This document shows, in pieces, positions 47,276 to 59,562 of a DNA stretch of 64,000 nt. The notes under the pieces are model-generated. The model saw only the letters and a list, made by a program, of their open reading frames with translations, did no database searches and was not told the DNA's origin. This DNA comes from Theobroma cacao (taxonomy: Eukaryota > Streptophyta > Magnoliopsida > Malvales > Malvaceae), in the NCBI RefSeq assembly GCF_000208745.1, contig NC_030856.1, positions 15,650,099 to 15,714,098 of the forward strand, written 5' to 3'. The position numbers and the translations under genes were made by a program. The stretch's first letter is position 1, and every line of letters starts with the position of its first letter.

Positions 47276-48689
47276 TGTTTTGCTCCTCCTTTGGTTCGAT
47301 TGCTACCCATTTTTCGCTTCTTTGATACCATAGTTGAGCATGGACTTCCAACATTACAGAATCAATGATTTAAGTTTAAAATGAGGAGGTTTGGTGAGAA
47401 ACCCTAGGCCAGTTGAGAAACCCTCGTTCGACTAATAACTTAAATCCCAACGTCGCTGCAGCGAAAATTCGTTGTCACATTTGACTTGTTTATGTATCAC
47501 TAAAGCCTTCATTTTTCAAATTATTTGTTATGTATGGGTTCATAATTACCAAGTGATTAATCATTTAAGGGTTTAATTGTCACGACCCAAATTTTAGGCC
47601 ATGACCGGCACATGGGCCCAATGGACGTAGTCCACTAAGCCCAAGCAAGCCTATTAATCTGACGTGTTCATCATTCCATCATAAACTGCTAAGTCACATT
47701 TCATAACTTAGGGCCAAAATAATATTAAACATTTGCCAACTCATACTGGCATACCAAACAAGTGTATATACATTGTCTATAACGTTTCTTAATAATTTAC
47801 ATTAGGTTTGTCCATACACAACAAAAGAATACTCAACTTCTAGCGGAGGGACTCGGACGAACGTACAACTACTGAATGTCGAGACACCTACCAAAAGATG
47901 GATACAAGTCTACGAGGACACGTCGTCCTAGTTATCGCCTACCTCGTGATCTGAAAACATGAAGTTGAAAACAGTGAGTATAAACCCAGCGAGTGAACAA
48001 GAAAGGGAACAAGCATACCTAAAGGAATGTTTAACGAAATCCTGATGCATTCTTTTTCAAAACAATGCAATTTGTTTTAGATCTTATTAAAAACCCCTCA
48101 TGTAAACCCCCCATGAGTAAATCACTTAATGAAAAGAGTCCATGCTCAACAAAGGTTTTGAAGAGCGAAAACTTAAATAGCATTCATACGAATCAAGTCA
48201 AATAAACGACGGGTCCTCGCTGCAGCGGAATGAATTTTTGCTGCAACGACACTTGACTTTGATTATCATCTAATCGAGGGTTTCTTAACTGGCCAAGGGT
48301 TTCTCACCAAACCTCCTCATTTTAAACTTAATTCATATATTCCTTAATGTTGGAAGTCCATGTTGAACTATGGTACCAAAGAAATGGAAAATAGGGTAAT
48401 AACCGAGCCAAATGAGGAGAAAAACAGAAAGTTTTTCGCTGTAGTGAAATTCTGGATTTCAAAACAGAAAGTTTCTCGCTGCAGTAAGAAGTATAGTAAC
48501 ATTCTTGCTGTAGCGAGATTCTCGGCCTGCACCACCCCTCAAAACCCGAGAGTTTCTCGTTGTAGCAAAAATGAATCTCGCTGCAGAATTCAAATGCTCA
48601 CATTTTTGCATTACAACCATATACCATATATGTATATATATATATCAATCATCATGTACACCCTCCCATCATCATCATCTCATATGCAA

Positions 48690-48810
48690 CGGCTTATGGG
48701 CACTCTCACTCGCACATACCCGGGTTAGCAACGGCTTATGTGCACTCCCACTCGCACATACCCGGGTCAGCAACTGCTTATGTGCATTCCTACTCGCACA
48801 TAGCTGGGTC
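48690..48810 (-). repeat. Three-unit tandem repeat of 44-45 bp
   Basis: Units carry CACTC(C/G)CACTCGCACATACC then gggttagcaac and ggcttatg. This is a copy-specific variant of the GTGCAC array at this LTR position. Confidence 0.7.
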
Positions 48811-49617
48811 CACATCAACATACAAAGAAGCACCCAATGCATATCATGCATACTATCATATTTTGATAACACATAGCCCATTGTATAGCACATTTTCATA
48901 ATATAAAATCATTTCACCAAAGGCTTGTTCGCAAGGTACATTTTCAAAGACAAGTTGGATAAAATCATTCACATTCCCTAAAACAAGTTTGAAATGCAAG
49001 TCCACTTACCGGTATATTGTTGAGCCTTTAGATGACTCTAATTCCCTTAATGATCCAATTGGAAGGATGGGACTTCATTAAAACCTAGAATCACATTAGC
49101 ATAAGCAATAGGTCAATTCACAAACTATAAACCCTAAAAGCTATCTTTTAGCTAGCTTTCAATTACCACATTAAATTGCTATCTATGCTCACTATCTTAA
49201 TCACTATAAAAGGAATGAACATACTCAATAATAAAACAGTTCCTAATCCCAATTAATAGCCATTATTCACAGCTAAAATCAAGCTTGGTTCATCACTCAC
49301 CCTAAGGTTTCTTTGTAGTTGAATTTTCTTCCAATAACTTCCAAACAAATGGGGTAATTCTCTCTTTCTCTTTCGAAAATGCCCAACTAGTGAGAGAAAG
49401 TATGAAAATAGGATTTATCAAGGGTTTTTGAAGTGAGAGAGTGAAAGAGTACAAGGTTCTAGTCAAAAGGGCTCAAAGGTATAAAAACTAGAGCTAGAGA
49501 GAGAAAATTATGCAAGCTCCATATCAAGCTTCCATGGAGGTTGGAAGTAACTTGAATTGAGAGGAGAAGAAAAAGAAGAAGCTGCTGGAATTTCAAGAAG
49601 TTGCTGGAAGGAGAAGA

Positions 49618-49626
49618 TATTTATAG
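49618..49626 (-). promoter_or_regulatory. TATA box of the second antisense LTR
   Basis: CTATAAATA on the minus strand, 391 bp from the LTR start at 50,017. Confidence 0.65.
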
Positions 49627-50496
49627 CCCAAGCTTATCCACTCCCTTGGAAATTACAAAATTGCCCCTTCACAAATTAACTTATTCTCCTCCAATCTTTA
49701 ATGCAATCTTTTTGCTCTTTTGACCTTGGGACAAGGTCCATAATGGTCTAGAAATGCTCGGGTTCCTGAAAACTTAAAAATTCTAACCCGAGGTGAAATA
49801 TGACCATTTTACCCCTATTATGAAAATTATTGAAACTTCTAGTTTTCTTCATGTTTTCATCATTACAAATCATTTATGCGGTCTTATGCCTATTTAAACC
49901 TTAAAATATAATAAAACTTTCTTCTAGTAGCTTACTAGAGAAAATGACGAAACTACCCCTCGCCTATGTTATTGTGTCTATGCCTAGTTACAAGCCTATA
50001 GAGGTTGAGGTCTCACATTAATGAGGGGTTTTTAATATGAATGAAATTATATTGCATTGTTTTAAAACTAGTGCATCATGATTTTAAATTCTTCTTTATT
50101 GTTGCTTGTTCCCTTCCTTGTTCACTCACTGGATTTATACTCACCGTTTTCAACTTCATATTTTCAGATCATGAGGTAGTTGGTAACTAGATTGAGGTGC
50201 TCTTGTAGAGTCGACTATTGGTAGGTGTCTCGATATTCAGCAGTTGTACATTCATCGAGTTTCTCCACTAGACATCGAGTCTCCTTTTGATATGTATAGA
50301 CAAATATAGTGTAAATTATTAGAGTACGAGTTGGGAATGTCTATCACTATTTTAATTCAAAGTTATGAAATGTGACTTAGCAATATTTGATGGAATGATG
50401 AGTAGGATAAATAGATAACCTTGCTTGGGCTTAGTGGACTACGTCCATTGGGCCCTTACGCCAGTCATGGCCCGAAATTTGGGTCGTGACAAAAAT

Positions 50497-51269
50497 AAAT
50501 CATCATATGATTCATACCTGATGTGGAAGCTTTCTTTTGTTTCTTCCCTTTGATAGATTCAAGATAATCCTTGTAATTCCACCTCCAATGCCTTAGTTTG
50601 CTGCAAAAATGGCATTTGTCATTGTGTTTGTCCTTCTTCACTCTTATAGTAGGCTTCATACCTTGCAAAGTTGATGACTTTCACCCTAGTCTTTCTTAGA
50701 AAATTTTTTTTTCTTATTTTAATTTTTCTTAGACAAGACAAAATGAACTAAAGGCTTCTCCTTTGCAATGGTGTTCTCAGCCTATGTGAGCATATTCAAT
50801 AAGCTCGAAAGGGTTACCTCAATCTTGTTCAAGATAAAGTTCAAAATAAAACTGTGAATAGCTATATGGCAGCGAAGAAAGGACAAGGTCTATGCTTAAA
50901 TCATGATCCATAACCTAACCCAACTGCTCAAGTTGAGTGATATATCCTATCACCTTAAACTCATGAGGTCTTATTAAGCTTCCCTCAAACATCTTACATC
51001 GAAACAATTCCCTTGAAATATTGAATCTCTATGTGCGACTTTCTTTATTGAACATTTCTCTAAGGTTTAAGACAATATCCAGGGCATTCATAGCTTCATG
51101 TTGCTTTTGAAGATCTAGAGCCATACTAGCCAACATCACATATGTAGCTTGATCGAGATCATCCACATAAACTCTATAAGCCCCCTTTTCCTCATTTATA
51201 GCATCATTGCTAAGTTCTTCGATAACAAGACCATCTAGGACATAAGCCTTTTTCTCTTGTTTCAAGACA
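50497..51269 (-). pseudogene. gag: Ty1/copia-type gag, main part (broken)
   Basis: This would be the capsid protein of a copia-type element (UBN2/Retrotran_gag_2 family). The frame is constant from 51,269 to about 50,500. It has IVLKQEKKAYVLDG at its start, YVMLASMALDLQKQHEAM near 51,150-51,100, ISRELFRCKMFEG near 51,010-50,970 and SIDLVLSSLPYSYSQF near 50,880-50,830. Stops are at 51,029-51,031, near 50,925 and near 50,810. The zinc knuckle at about 50,610 reads CHFCSKLRHWRWNY, so the Gly and the last Cys are changed. The first ~30 codons are at 54,389-54,478, separated by a solo LTR. No protease or pol follows it. Confidence 0.85.
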
Positions 51270-51274
51270 ATCTT

Positions 51275-54200
51275 TGTCAAGCCCAACCTTATAAAATACT
51301 TTCCATGTCATTCATATGATTGACAATATGCTTGCATACTTGGAAAGCCCCAAAAGAAAAATCGTTAAAAGACAACAATGTACCAAATGGTACAATTAAG
51401 TTAATTTAAGTCTCGAACTAGATCAAATAGAGAATTTAAAATGAAATTAAGAATATTAAAGTCCCAGAATGGTTTAATATGGTGATTTGGAGTTCGAGGA
51501 TCAATTTGGAGTCAAACCGAAATTTTTACTGTCTAGGGGCAAAATGGTCATTTGCCACCCAAGGACACAATGGGAATTTTTAGAAAAGAATTTTTTTGGC
51601 CCCACTTGACTTATTGGAGTATGATTTGAGTATTGGAGTATAATTTGAGGGTTTGGCAGTGAAAAAGTTTAATTTCGGTGATTTTTAGAGTGTAGGGGCA
51701 AAATCGTAATTTTACCACCCGCAGATAAAATTTGAGATTTTGAGAGAATTTAGATCAAATTTGACAAATTGGAGAATGGTATGAGTATAAGGGATGAAAA
51801 ATATATCTATGGGCAATTTTTCAGTTTTTTGGGCAAAAATGTAATTTTTGACTTTTACGGGGGCAAATGTGTAAATTTCAAAAATTACTCCACCAAGACT
51901 TTGGATAAGTCTGAGAATTTTATCTAAGCTATGGATATGTGGGACAAGTGTATGGTGAAATTTTGGAAACAAATGGATGGCTAGAATTTAAGGAATTAAT
52001 AAAACATTAAGAAAATGAATAAAATAATATTATGTTATTTTAGCCTTTAAAAAGGTAAAAATTCCAGAATTCTCATCTTCTTCAGCTGTCCAAACGAGGG
52101 GAGAAAAGGGGGAAAAAAACAAATAAGAACCCTACCTGAAAATTTGGGGAAAATCAAGAGAAATCAAGAAATCAAGCATTGAAAAGGTAAATTTCATTTA
52201 TTTTCCTTGTGATTTTCACTACCCATGCATTTTTTTCTCATTTCCATGCAAAATTATAAAGTGGGTATGGACACCCATGCTTGCCAAACCTCCATGGATG
52301 AGTTTTGAGCTTGATTTTTGGTTGATTATAATTGCATTAAGTGATTTTAGTTAAGTTATATTGAAATATAGCAAAAATAAGCTAGAGATATAATTTTCTC
52401 CCATTGAAACCCATTATGCCGAATTTTCTAGGGGAATATTGGCTGCTGATCTTGATGTTTATTTGAGGAATTATGATGAATAATGATGAATTATGAGCCT
52501 AGAAAAATAATGGAAATTTTCGGAGCAAAAATACAAATTTTTACCCACTAGGGGTATTTTCGTAATTTGCTATCGGGACTGATAATTTGCACCACACTGA
52601 GGGACATTAAGTCAATTTGGGTGCAATTGAGGTATAGAAACTGAAAAAAATTAATTTGGAGTTTAAACGGACGCGTATATCGATTTATCGGGTAAAAGAC
52701 CGAAATAGGCTAACACCGCATTTAGGCAAAAATTTAGACATTTTTGCATTCCATATCAAGCATTAGTAGTCTAAATTAGTTTAATTTCAATTTAGTACCA
52801 ATGTGGTGAATTTCTCGATTTTGTACTATGTCAAGGTGGTGAGTCCTCCGATAAAGGCAAGGGAATTGCACCCGAGGACCAGTAGTTTGAGTATTTCAAA
52901 AATCCCCACTCTAGACACGGTGAGTAACCTTACCATCATTTTAATTATCTAAATTATGTTTTTATTCGGTTTTGGTGAATTTTATGAAAATGAGTTCAAA
53001 TGGTAAATTTTTATGTTTTGTAAACAAAATGAGTTTAAATGAAAATATTTTATAAATTGTCTTGAAACGAAATAACGATTTTGAAAATAGAGTAATTGGA
53101 GACCACTGATATGTTGTAAATTTTAAATTGAATTAATGGCTTATGTTATTGTATTGGCATGACTGGCTAGGCTGTGTTTTTTATGAATTGTATGAATTGT
53201 TTTATTTTACCCTTGCAGGCTGGGTAGTAATATATTAGCCCTGTCATGCTGTCAAAATTTTATTATATGGTGGGTTTGACCTGCTGCAGTGGGCTGGGTT
53301 CTGTGGACTAGCCTATTAAAAGGGCACGAAATCTTGTTATATTTTTACCTCAGTTGGAGAGGCGAGTAGGGTAACTCCCGAGGTATAACTTTAAAGTTCA
53401 CTTCACGCCAAACCACCACGTGAAGGGGAACTCGGCCAACACCAAGGAACGGCTATGTTTTCAAAATAAAAACACGACTTTCTAATAGCCTTGGCAGACT
53501 TAGTTGGGATAGCCCTCAGCCAAGGTATCCCAGATAACTGAGTATGATAATAATTTTTGGCATGAGCCTAGCTTTTTAAGAAATTCATAAGCCATACTGA
53601 TTCCTTGCTTTAAATAAATTGATTTCATTTGGTTGAAATAAGTTGAAAGATGATAAATTACAGTTTGATGAAATGTTTTAATAGTCTCCTTTTACTCGAC
53701 TTTAGATATTTTGAGTGATGTTTGTTTACTCACTGGGATTTTATAATCTCACCACCCTCATTTTCACCCATTTCAGGCTCAGAATAGATTGTAGATAACT
53801 GATATCGGCGAGGATTACAGTTGAACTTGCCACATCAAAAGACTGTAGGTTCATTTCTTTTGATACTTTTGGTCATTCGTGGGCCCACGTGCCACTGTAA
53901 ATTAAATTCTATACTTTGCTTATCTGTATTACGGTATGTAAGAATTTATTTTGCTTTTACGCTATAAAAATTATTTATGCAGTGTTCTTAAAATATCGTT
54001 TTATGTGAAAATTGAATATTTTATTTAATATTTTATTTTATTATGACAGTCATAATTCCATTTTAAACGAATGTTTTAGACATCCAAAATTATTTTTGAT
54101 TATGAAATATGTGTTTTCCACTTACATACTATATTTTTAGATGATTTTGAGATTTTTGGGATAAATGACCAAAATAACCTTGTGAGACGGAAATTATTAT

Positions 54201-54389
54201 TTTATTTGTTTAAGTTGGAAACAATTTAAAATCTTTTAGAATGTGGTATTTGGAAACAGTTACCCACAGGGGAAATGAGAAGCTGATATTAAAGCTTTGC
54301 GAGGTTTCGGTTGACATTCCGAGTAATGAATGTCGATCGAGACGTCGCGGCTGTTGTCACGGGCTCTATGGGACTTCCGGTTTGTGATA
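51275..54389 (+). mobile_element. Solo LTR, D-type, inside copia gag
   Basis: It starts TGTCAAGCCC and ends TTTGTGATA, with a perfect duplication atctt (51,270-51,274 and 54,390-54,394) that lies in gag codons. Length 3,115 bp. The 3' end differs from A/B/C but keeps a CTCACTGGGATTTTATAATC block and a strong acceptor-like CATTTTCACCCATTTCAG near 53,777. It has no GTGCAC array or CGCTGCAGCG cluster. The same family starts at 63,356 on the other strand. Confidence 0.93.
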
Positions 54390-54478
54390 ATCTTGATATT
54401 GTGAAACCAGTCAATGAAATTTAGGCCTGTCAACTTATTTGCATCAAGTATGCTTCTAAGTGACAAACTACTCGCCAT
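54389..54478 (-). pseudogene. gag: Copia-type gag, N-terminal exon-like piece
   Basis: It begins with ATG at 54,478-54,476 (MASSLSLRSILDANKL, then TGLNFIDWFHNIKI), the typical start of copia gag. It runs into the solo LTR at the duplicated atctt. LTR plus duplication is 3,120 bp, a multiple of three. An upstream in-frame Met at 54,508 is less likely the native start, because the family starts with MASS- or MSS-like residues followed by L(N/T)G.NF.DW. Confidence 0.8.
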
Positions 54479-54662
54479 GACTGATTTATATCCTATATAA
54501 ATCAACATATATAAAGCTTAGTTATTAACGTAAATTATGTAATCATAAAGATAAGGTTTTAGAATCTTATATGATTATTCTCAATATTTTGTTAAAATAA
54601 TAGCCCTCCTTAATATTTTAAGAAATTTAAACTTTAAACTTCTTACTGAGCTAGAACCCTTT
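54479..54662 (-). other. Probable leader of the copia-type element
   Basis: AT-rich DNA upstream of the gag start. No clear primer site (complement of TGGTATCAGAGC) could be read. The 5' LTR of the copia element is not visible, since the B-type LTR starts at 54,663. Confidence 0.4.
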
Positions 54663-57600
54663 TGTAACACCCCGTAGCCTCATGTAGAAGTCAACATAAC
54701 CATATCGATAAGACGAAGGGCTAATTGACGTGAATTTACATGCCAAAGAGGGGTGATGGGTGAAAGGAATGTTTAGAGTAAAATATTTCACAAGCGAGGA
54801 AATAACAATTAAATAATAATATCCTTATCAAGGATGAATTAGTGGCTTAAAAGGTGATTTGGATGTGAGCCGAGGCATAATAAGATATTTTGGGACCCGA
54901 GGAGACAAGTGGAAAATTTTGGAATAAAATAATATTAAAATATTAATATTTTAGCTATTATCGAAATTAGTCATGAAGAAAGAATGTACGACTAATCCAA
55001 GTGAGGGAGAAGAAGTAAGAATGAATTTTGAAGAAAAACGACATTGGTGGGGCTCGCGTGTCTTTATTAAATAAAGCTAGCGCGGATAAGTATATATTTA
55101 AATATTATGGTGATACCGTGGTGAAGTGCAAATTTTATATTTTGTTTGTACACGTGTAAAGGAAAGAAAATTGAAGGAAATTGGAATTTAAAAAAAGTTA
55201 GCAGGACCCAATTGTAAAGGATGGAAGTTGGAGGGGTCACATGGTAAATAAGGAAAAGTATGATGACTCATTTGCAATTTCAATATTTGAAGTTAAAAAG
55301 GGGAATTTCCTAACCAAGGAAGCTTAGATTATGAGGAATATGAGATATACATATGCAAGTTACTATTACATGCAATGATAGCATGCAAAAAGGAGGAAAT
55401 TAGTAGAGAACATGTGAGACCCCGACCATGCATAGTAAAAGTAAGATTAAATTTACTTTACATGCAATGGGATTGGAGCATAAGGGGGCTACGTAAGGAA
55501 AGAAAGATGTGATGTGCATGTGACTTATATAATTTCATAAGAATACCAAATAAAATATAAGGTTAAGTTGGGCATGAAATATCATTGATGGAAGAAAGAA
55601 ATGAAGTAAGAGACGATGAGAGAGTGAGGTGGCAGATGGAGAGAGAATGAAGATAGATTTTGGGCCAATGCACAAGGAAGGAAATAGGTGCATGTAGCAC
55701 CATTAGGTTGCAAAATGGCCAAATGAAATTAAAAAGGAATTGGGTGCATGAATTGTAATTGGTTTTGAAAGTTGGCCAAATGAAATGAAAAGAAAAAGAA
55801 TGCACGCATGGTGATTGGTTTAAATGAGTGGCAATGTAATAACGAAATTAAAAAGTAAAAGAAACATGAAGAATAAGCCTTGGTGAGAGTAAAGGCCGGC
55901 CATTTGTAGAAGAAAAAGAAGGGAAAGAAAACCTTGGAGAGTTTCCACCCAAGAGGAAGAAGAAAAAGAAAGAAAAGAGAGAAAGGAAAGGAAAGGCATG
56001 GGTTTGCCCAAAACCAACAGGACCCGTGAGATTCCCTCCCTTATCTTGAAGAGTTGAGTTGATTCATCACTCAAGGAGCCTCCAATACTCAAGAGAGAAG
56101 CTATGGAGTGTTAATGGAGGAATAAAGCTCAGTTTTGGTGGTTTAAGCAAGGAAAGGAAAGGATTCTTATTTTTAGCTAGAGTAATCTTTGAAAATGAGT
56201 TGGTGACTAAAAGAAATGTCTTGTGGCAGCAAAGATCAGTTTGGTTGGAGTCCATTTGGTGACATGCAAGCCACCAAACTCGTGGGTGTCTAATGGATTT
56301 AAGGTGAGAGAAAAGTGGTAAGCTTGACACTATATTTTGAGGCCTATGGTTAGTTTAATATTTTGAAGAATAATTGTGCAATTGTTGGCAACTTGGTGGG
56401 TGGAACATTGGAAAAGCCTTGAGGTTGCATGCAATGTCAAATTCACCACAAAGGTAAGGCATGCAATGTGTGGTGTTATTGTGATGACATGGGTACGATT
56501 AGAAGCAATTATGATAGTTAAAAAGCTTGGAAAAATGTAATGTATGGATGTTTATTTTTGCGAAAGGCTTAAAAGGTTAGGAATGTTGGTGCGTATCAAT
56601 GAATATTGATGTTATGCTTGGTGGTAGCATGTAAATGTAAATTGTAATGCATGTAAACTTAGAAAATGCTTGATGAAATTAGATTTATAATTGCTGACAT
56701 ATGCGAGGTTATTGGTGTGAAAATGATAGTTGAACTTGATAAATATCATTGGAAAAGATTAATATGTGTGCTAAAGTTATAAATAAGTTGCTGGTACTTA
56801 TAATCTAAAGAATTATGCAAACAAAGGATATGAATAACCTTAGCAAAAATGTGTTAAGATGCAAGTTAGTAAAATGAGGATTCATGATTGAATGAGAAAG
56901 ATAAGTGGAAATGATACACACTAAACAATTGAGATTGGATTGTTACTAGGAAATGCAAAAGTAAAGATAGAGTGTTGAGGTGGCGTTCCGGAGGAAGTGA
57001 CGAGCAACCGGCGAGTAGAAATAGCTAGATATGCATTCGAGTCAATAACGAAGTAGTATCCCAATATTGTAAGGTCAGTAGGGGGTGTCGATTTTAAATT
57101 CCCGTAAATATATATGTATATATATATATATATGTGTTGGTTTATTTTAAATGCAAAATTGTGGAAAGCATGAGCTGTTAGAAGTGCTAGGAAATTTTGG
57201 ATGCCATGATTTTGAAAATGGCTTTGAATATATACATATAAGCTATATATATGTAGAGGGTTTGCAAAATTGAGAAGCAAGCCCTTTAATACGATTTATG
57301 TCCAAAATGTGACTTAATGATTGTGTGACGTGCATTCATGAATGAATTTTTGTATTCACCATGTTAATTTGACACCTAACCTCATGCAAAGGGTTTTACA
57401 TTGCAAAGTTTTACAAAAAAAGGTTTTAGTACGCTACCATGAGTGGTATTTTGAAAGTGATTTAAAATAATCTTTTGAAAACCCGATTTGGCTTTTAAAT
57501 GGTTTTACTAAATCAGAAGATTCGAGAGTAGGCCAGATGTCACATCGAAAAAGTGTGACCCATGTGCACAAGTGAGCTCTAGCTAAAGAACCTTTGGGTC

Positions 57601-58754
57601 GCCGATGGGCTGTTAGACATGGTTGGGGCCATGGTTTGTGTTGTACATGCGTGGTTAGGCCATTGGATATTATGTGTGGTTGCGATCACTTGCTTTCTCC
57701 GATGTCGGCCTACATCGTTGAGACTGCCATGGCGTGTGGGATCTAGTGAAGCGAGGCTCCTAAATATTATTACATGGTAGCGGGGCCAAGAGTTTTTATT
57801 ATTATTCCTTACTCGAGAGTGACATCTCTTTAGGTTTTTAAACTCATATTTCTACACATGGTGAAAACTATAAGATTTTCTGTAGCTCCCCTGTTTATAC
57901 AATGATATAGATTTAACTCCCCGCGTACGAAGCGATTTGTGATTTGTGTATAAGCTTGATTAATATTTGATTTCGCGAGAGCTTGTGCGATTCTACTAAT
58001 TTGATTTGAGTAAAATGTTAATTGATTTCAATGGTAGAAATCTTTTACGTACACTGGCTTTAATGTAATACATGAACTGATTTGATTCGAATGAAGTTAT
58101 TAAATAGTTTAGGCGTGGAAACTTTTATTCTCACTGGATTGGTATATTTTTGGTTTGAAATAACTATCTTGCATTAAAATTTTTTATTTTCATATAAGGC
58201 ACAAATTTCTGTTTTAAGTTTAAATAGTTATGTATTCATATATTTTTGACATTCAAATTTATCTGTTGTACGCTTGTTTCCCATCTACACCCTACTCACG
58301 GAGTTTATGATCACTGAGTCTGTGAGACTCACCCCCTTATTTCCTTTTGCAGATAAGTAAACCACTCAAGTGCGCTATATAGCAAACCGAAATTTATGGC
58401 AACGTAGATAATGACACCTCATAGCCTTCCATTTTGAGTCGCTTCGTTGCTAGAAGTTACGTTGTTGCATTCTGTCTATTAATATTTAAATGGATATTAG
58501 TCTTGATAAAAATATTAAATTAGAGATTTTGGATTTCATTGTATATACTTATAATTATATGGATTAAGAGTCAATTGATTTATCACGTCCATTGTTCAAA
58601 TTATGTCACAAGAGTATATGGTTTAAACATTAATATGGATTGATGAACGTACATAGTGAATTAACGGGAATTTCTATTAAAGGCTTGTTCGAGACTTGGT
58701 GGGTCTCTCTCGAAAGTCTCGGATACCAGTAGTGACTGAGAAGGGGTCATTACA
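54663..58754 (+). mobile_element. B-type 5' LTR, about 4.1 kb
   Basis: It starts TGTAACACCCCG and ends GGTCATTACA. A perfect primer site follows four bases later, so this is a 5' LTR and not a solo LTR. It holds a purine-rich tract (55,900-56,000), a TATA candidate (56,777), a TA run (57,108-57,133), a CACGT-rich stretch (57,610-57,690) and a strong acceptor-like CCCTTATTTCCTTTTGCAG (58,334-58,352). It has no GTGCAC array. It is the reference for the B-type 5' module. Confidence 0.88.
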
Positions 58755-58758
58755 CACT

Positions 58759-58770
58759 TGGTATCAGAGC
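58759..58770 (+). other. Primer binding site, initiator-tRNA-Met type
   Basis: TGGTATCAGAGC, a perfect match to the complement of the plant initiator tRNA-Met 3' end, followed by the TCTAGG phrase also seen after the gypsy primer site. Confidence 0.9.
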
Positions 58771-58966
58771 TCTAGGTTTAGTCAAGTCCTAGAAATCCTC
58801 GTGTCAAGCAGTGGAGTTGTCAGAGTTAGTGTAGAATCTTGCTTATGGTTTGTGACTATAGCACAAGTCATAGACAGGAGGCTATATAAACTCTTATTCT
58901 TTGTAACCTACTTGTTTTACTAACATCATATAAAGGTTATAAGTAGCGCTGTTGTCCAGGTTTGAG

Positions 58967-59038
58967 ATGCCACCCAAGACGCGAGCTGTTGTTGGAAAGA
59001 CCTTAAAGCAAAATGCTCCTAATGAAAGGTTAATGTAA
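58967..59038 (+). pseudogene. 23-codon gag relic
   Basis: ATG with MPPKTRAVVGK, then NAPNERL and TAA TGA. Start, spacing from the primer site (about 200 bp) and residues parallel the gypsy gag at 20,142 (MPPKTWAVSR, then DAPDELT). After it no gag or pol can be read: the DNA to 59,166 and from 61,701 is non-coding. It is probably the remaining 5' end of a lost gag in a non-autonomous derivative. Confidence 0.7.
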
Positions 59039-59553
59039 TGACAAATCCCTCTGACTAAGGATGGAGGAAAGTAGAGCTAGACTAATAGGTCTGTAATAAT
59101 TTATTCATTTGGTGGAGTTATAATTTAAGCCCATAATTGTCAATGGCAAGAAATTGGATGACATTGTTTGAGACTTTGACCTTCAGAGACTCGTAGATAG
59201 AAGTAGATACTATATCCCTAATCAGGGGTAATTTTGTCATTTCCTTAGTAAGCCCCTAAAAGTAAGATTTAAACAATATTATGGCCTATGTAGGCCTAAA
59301 GCATAAATGGATGATTAAATAAGGGTAAAATGATGAAGGAAATAAAAATGATGATGATTTCCATGAATGGGGCAAAATGGTCATTTTTCACCTCGGGTCA
59401 AACTTTTTAAGTTTTCATGAACCCGAGCAGTTCTAGACCATTATGGACCTTGTCCCAATGTCAAAGGAGTAAAAGATTGCATAAAGGATTGGAGGAGAAC
59501 AAGTTAACTTGTGAGGGTATTTTGGTAATTTAAATGGAGTGGATAAGCTTGGG

Positions 59554-59562
59554 CTATAAATA
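59554..59562 (+). promoter_or_regulatory. TATA box of the A-type solo LTR
   Basis: CTATAAATA, 387 bp from the LTR start. Confidence 0.65.

Larger units (their letters stand above)
47578..50017 (-). mobile_element. Antisense solo A-type LTR, second nested copy
   Basis: In its own direction it starts TGTGAGACCTC and ends GTCGTGACA, with a perfect duplication ttaat (47,573-47,577 and 50,018-50,022). TATA box at 49,618-49,626. Donor 1 is GTGAGTG near 49,297 and donor 2 is GTAAGTGG near 49,007. Acceptor 2 keeps CAG (near 47,961). Palindromes lie at 48,225-48,590 and the CACATACCCGGG-type repeat at 48,690-48,805. Confidence 0.95.
42699..50491 (+). mobile_element. Solo A-type LTR with two antisense LTRs nested inside
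   Basis: It starts TATGAGACCCC and ends GTCGTGACA, with a perfect duplication aaaat (42,694-42,698 and 50,492-50,496). Its own sequence is in three pieces: 42,699-43,367, 46,117-47,577 and 50,023-50,491. These total about 2.6 kb, the normal A length. TATA box at 43,089; putative intron 1 at 46,172-46,383; acceptor 2 ending at 50,167. It sits in the 3' end of copia gag. Confidence 0.95.

Noticed and set aside
57108..57133. TA microsatellite as a functional element
   Set aside because: Short simple repeat found at varying lengths in other copies (6,490; 39,364; 46,636; 48,631); nothing else supports a role.
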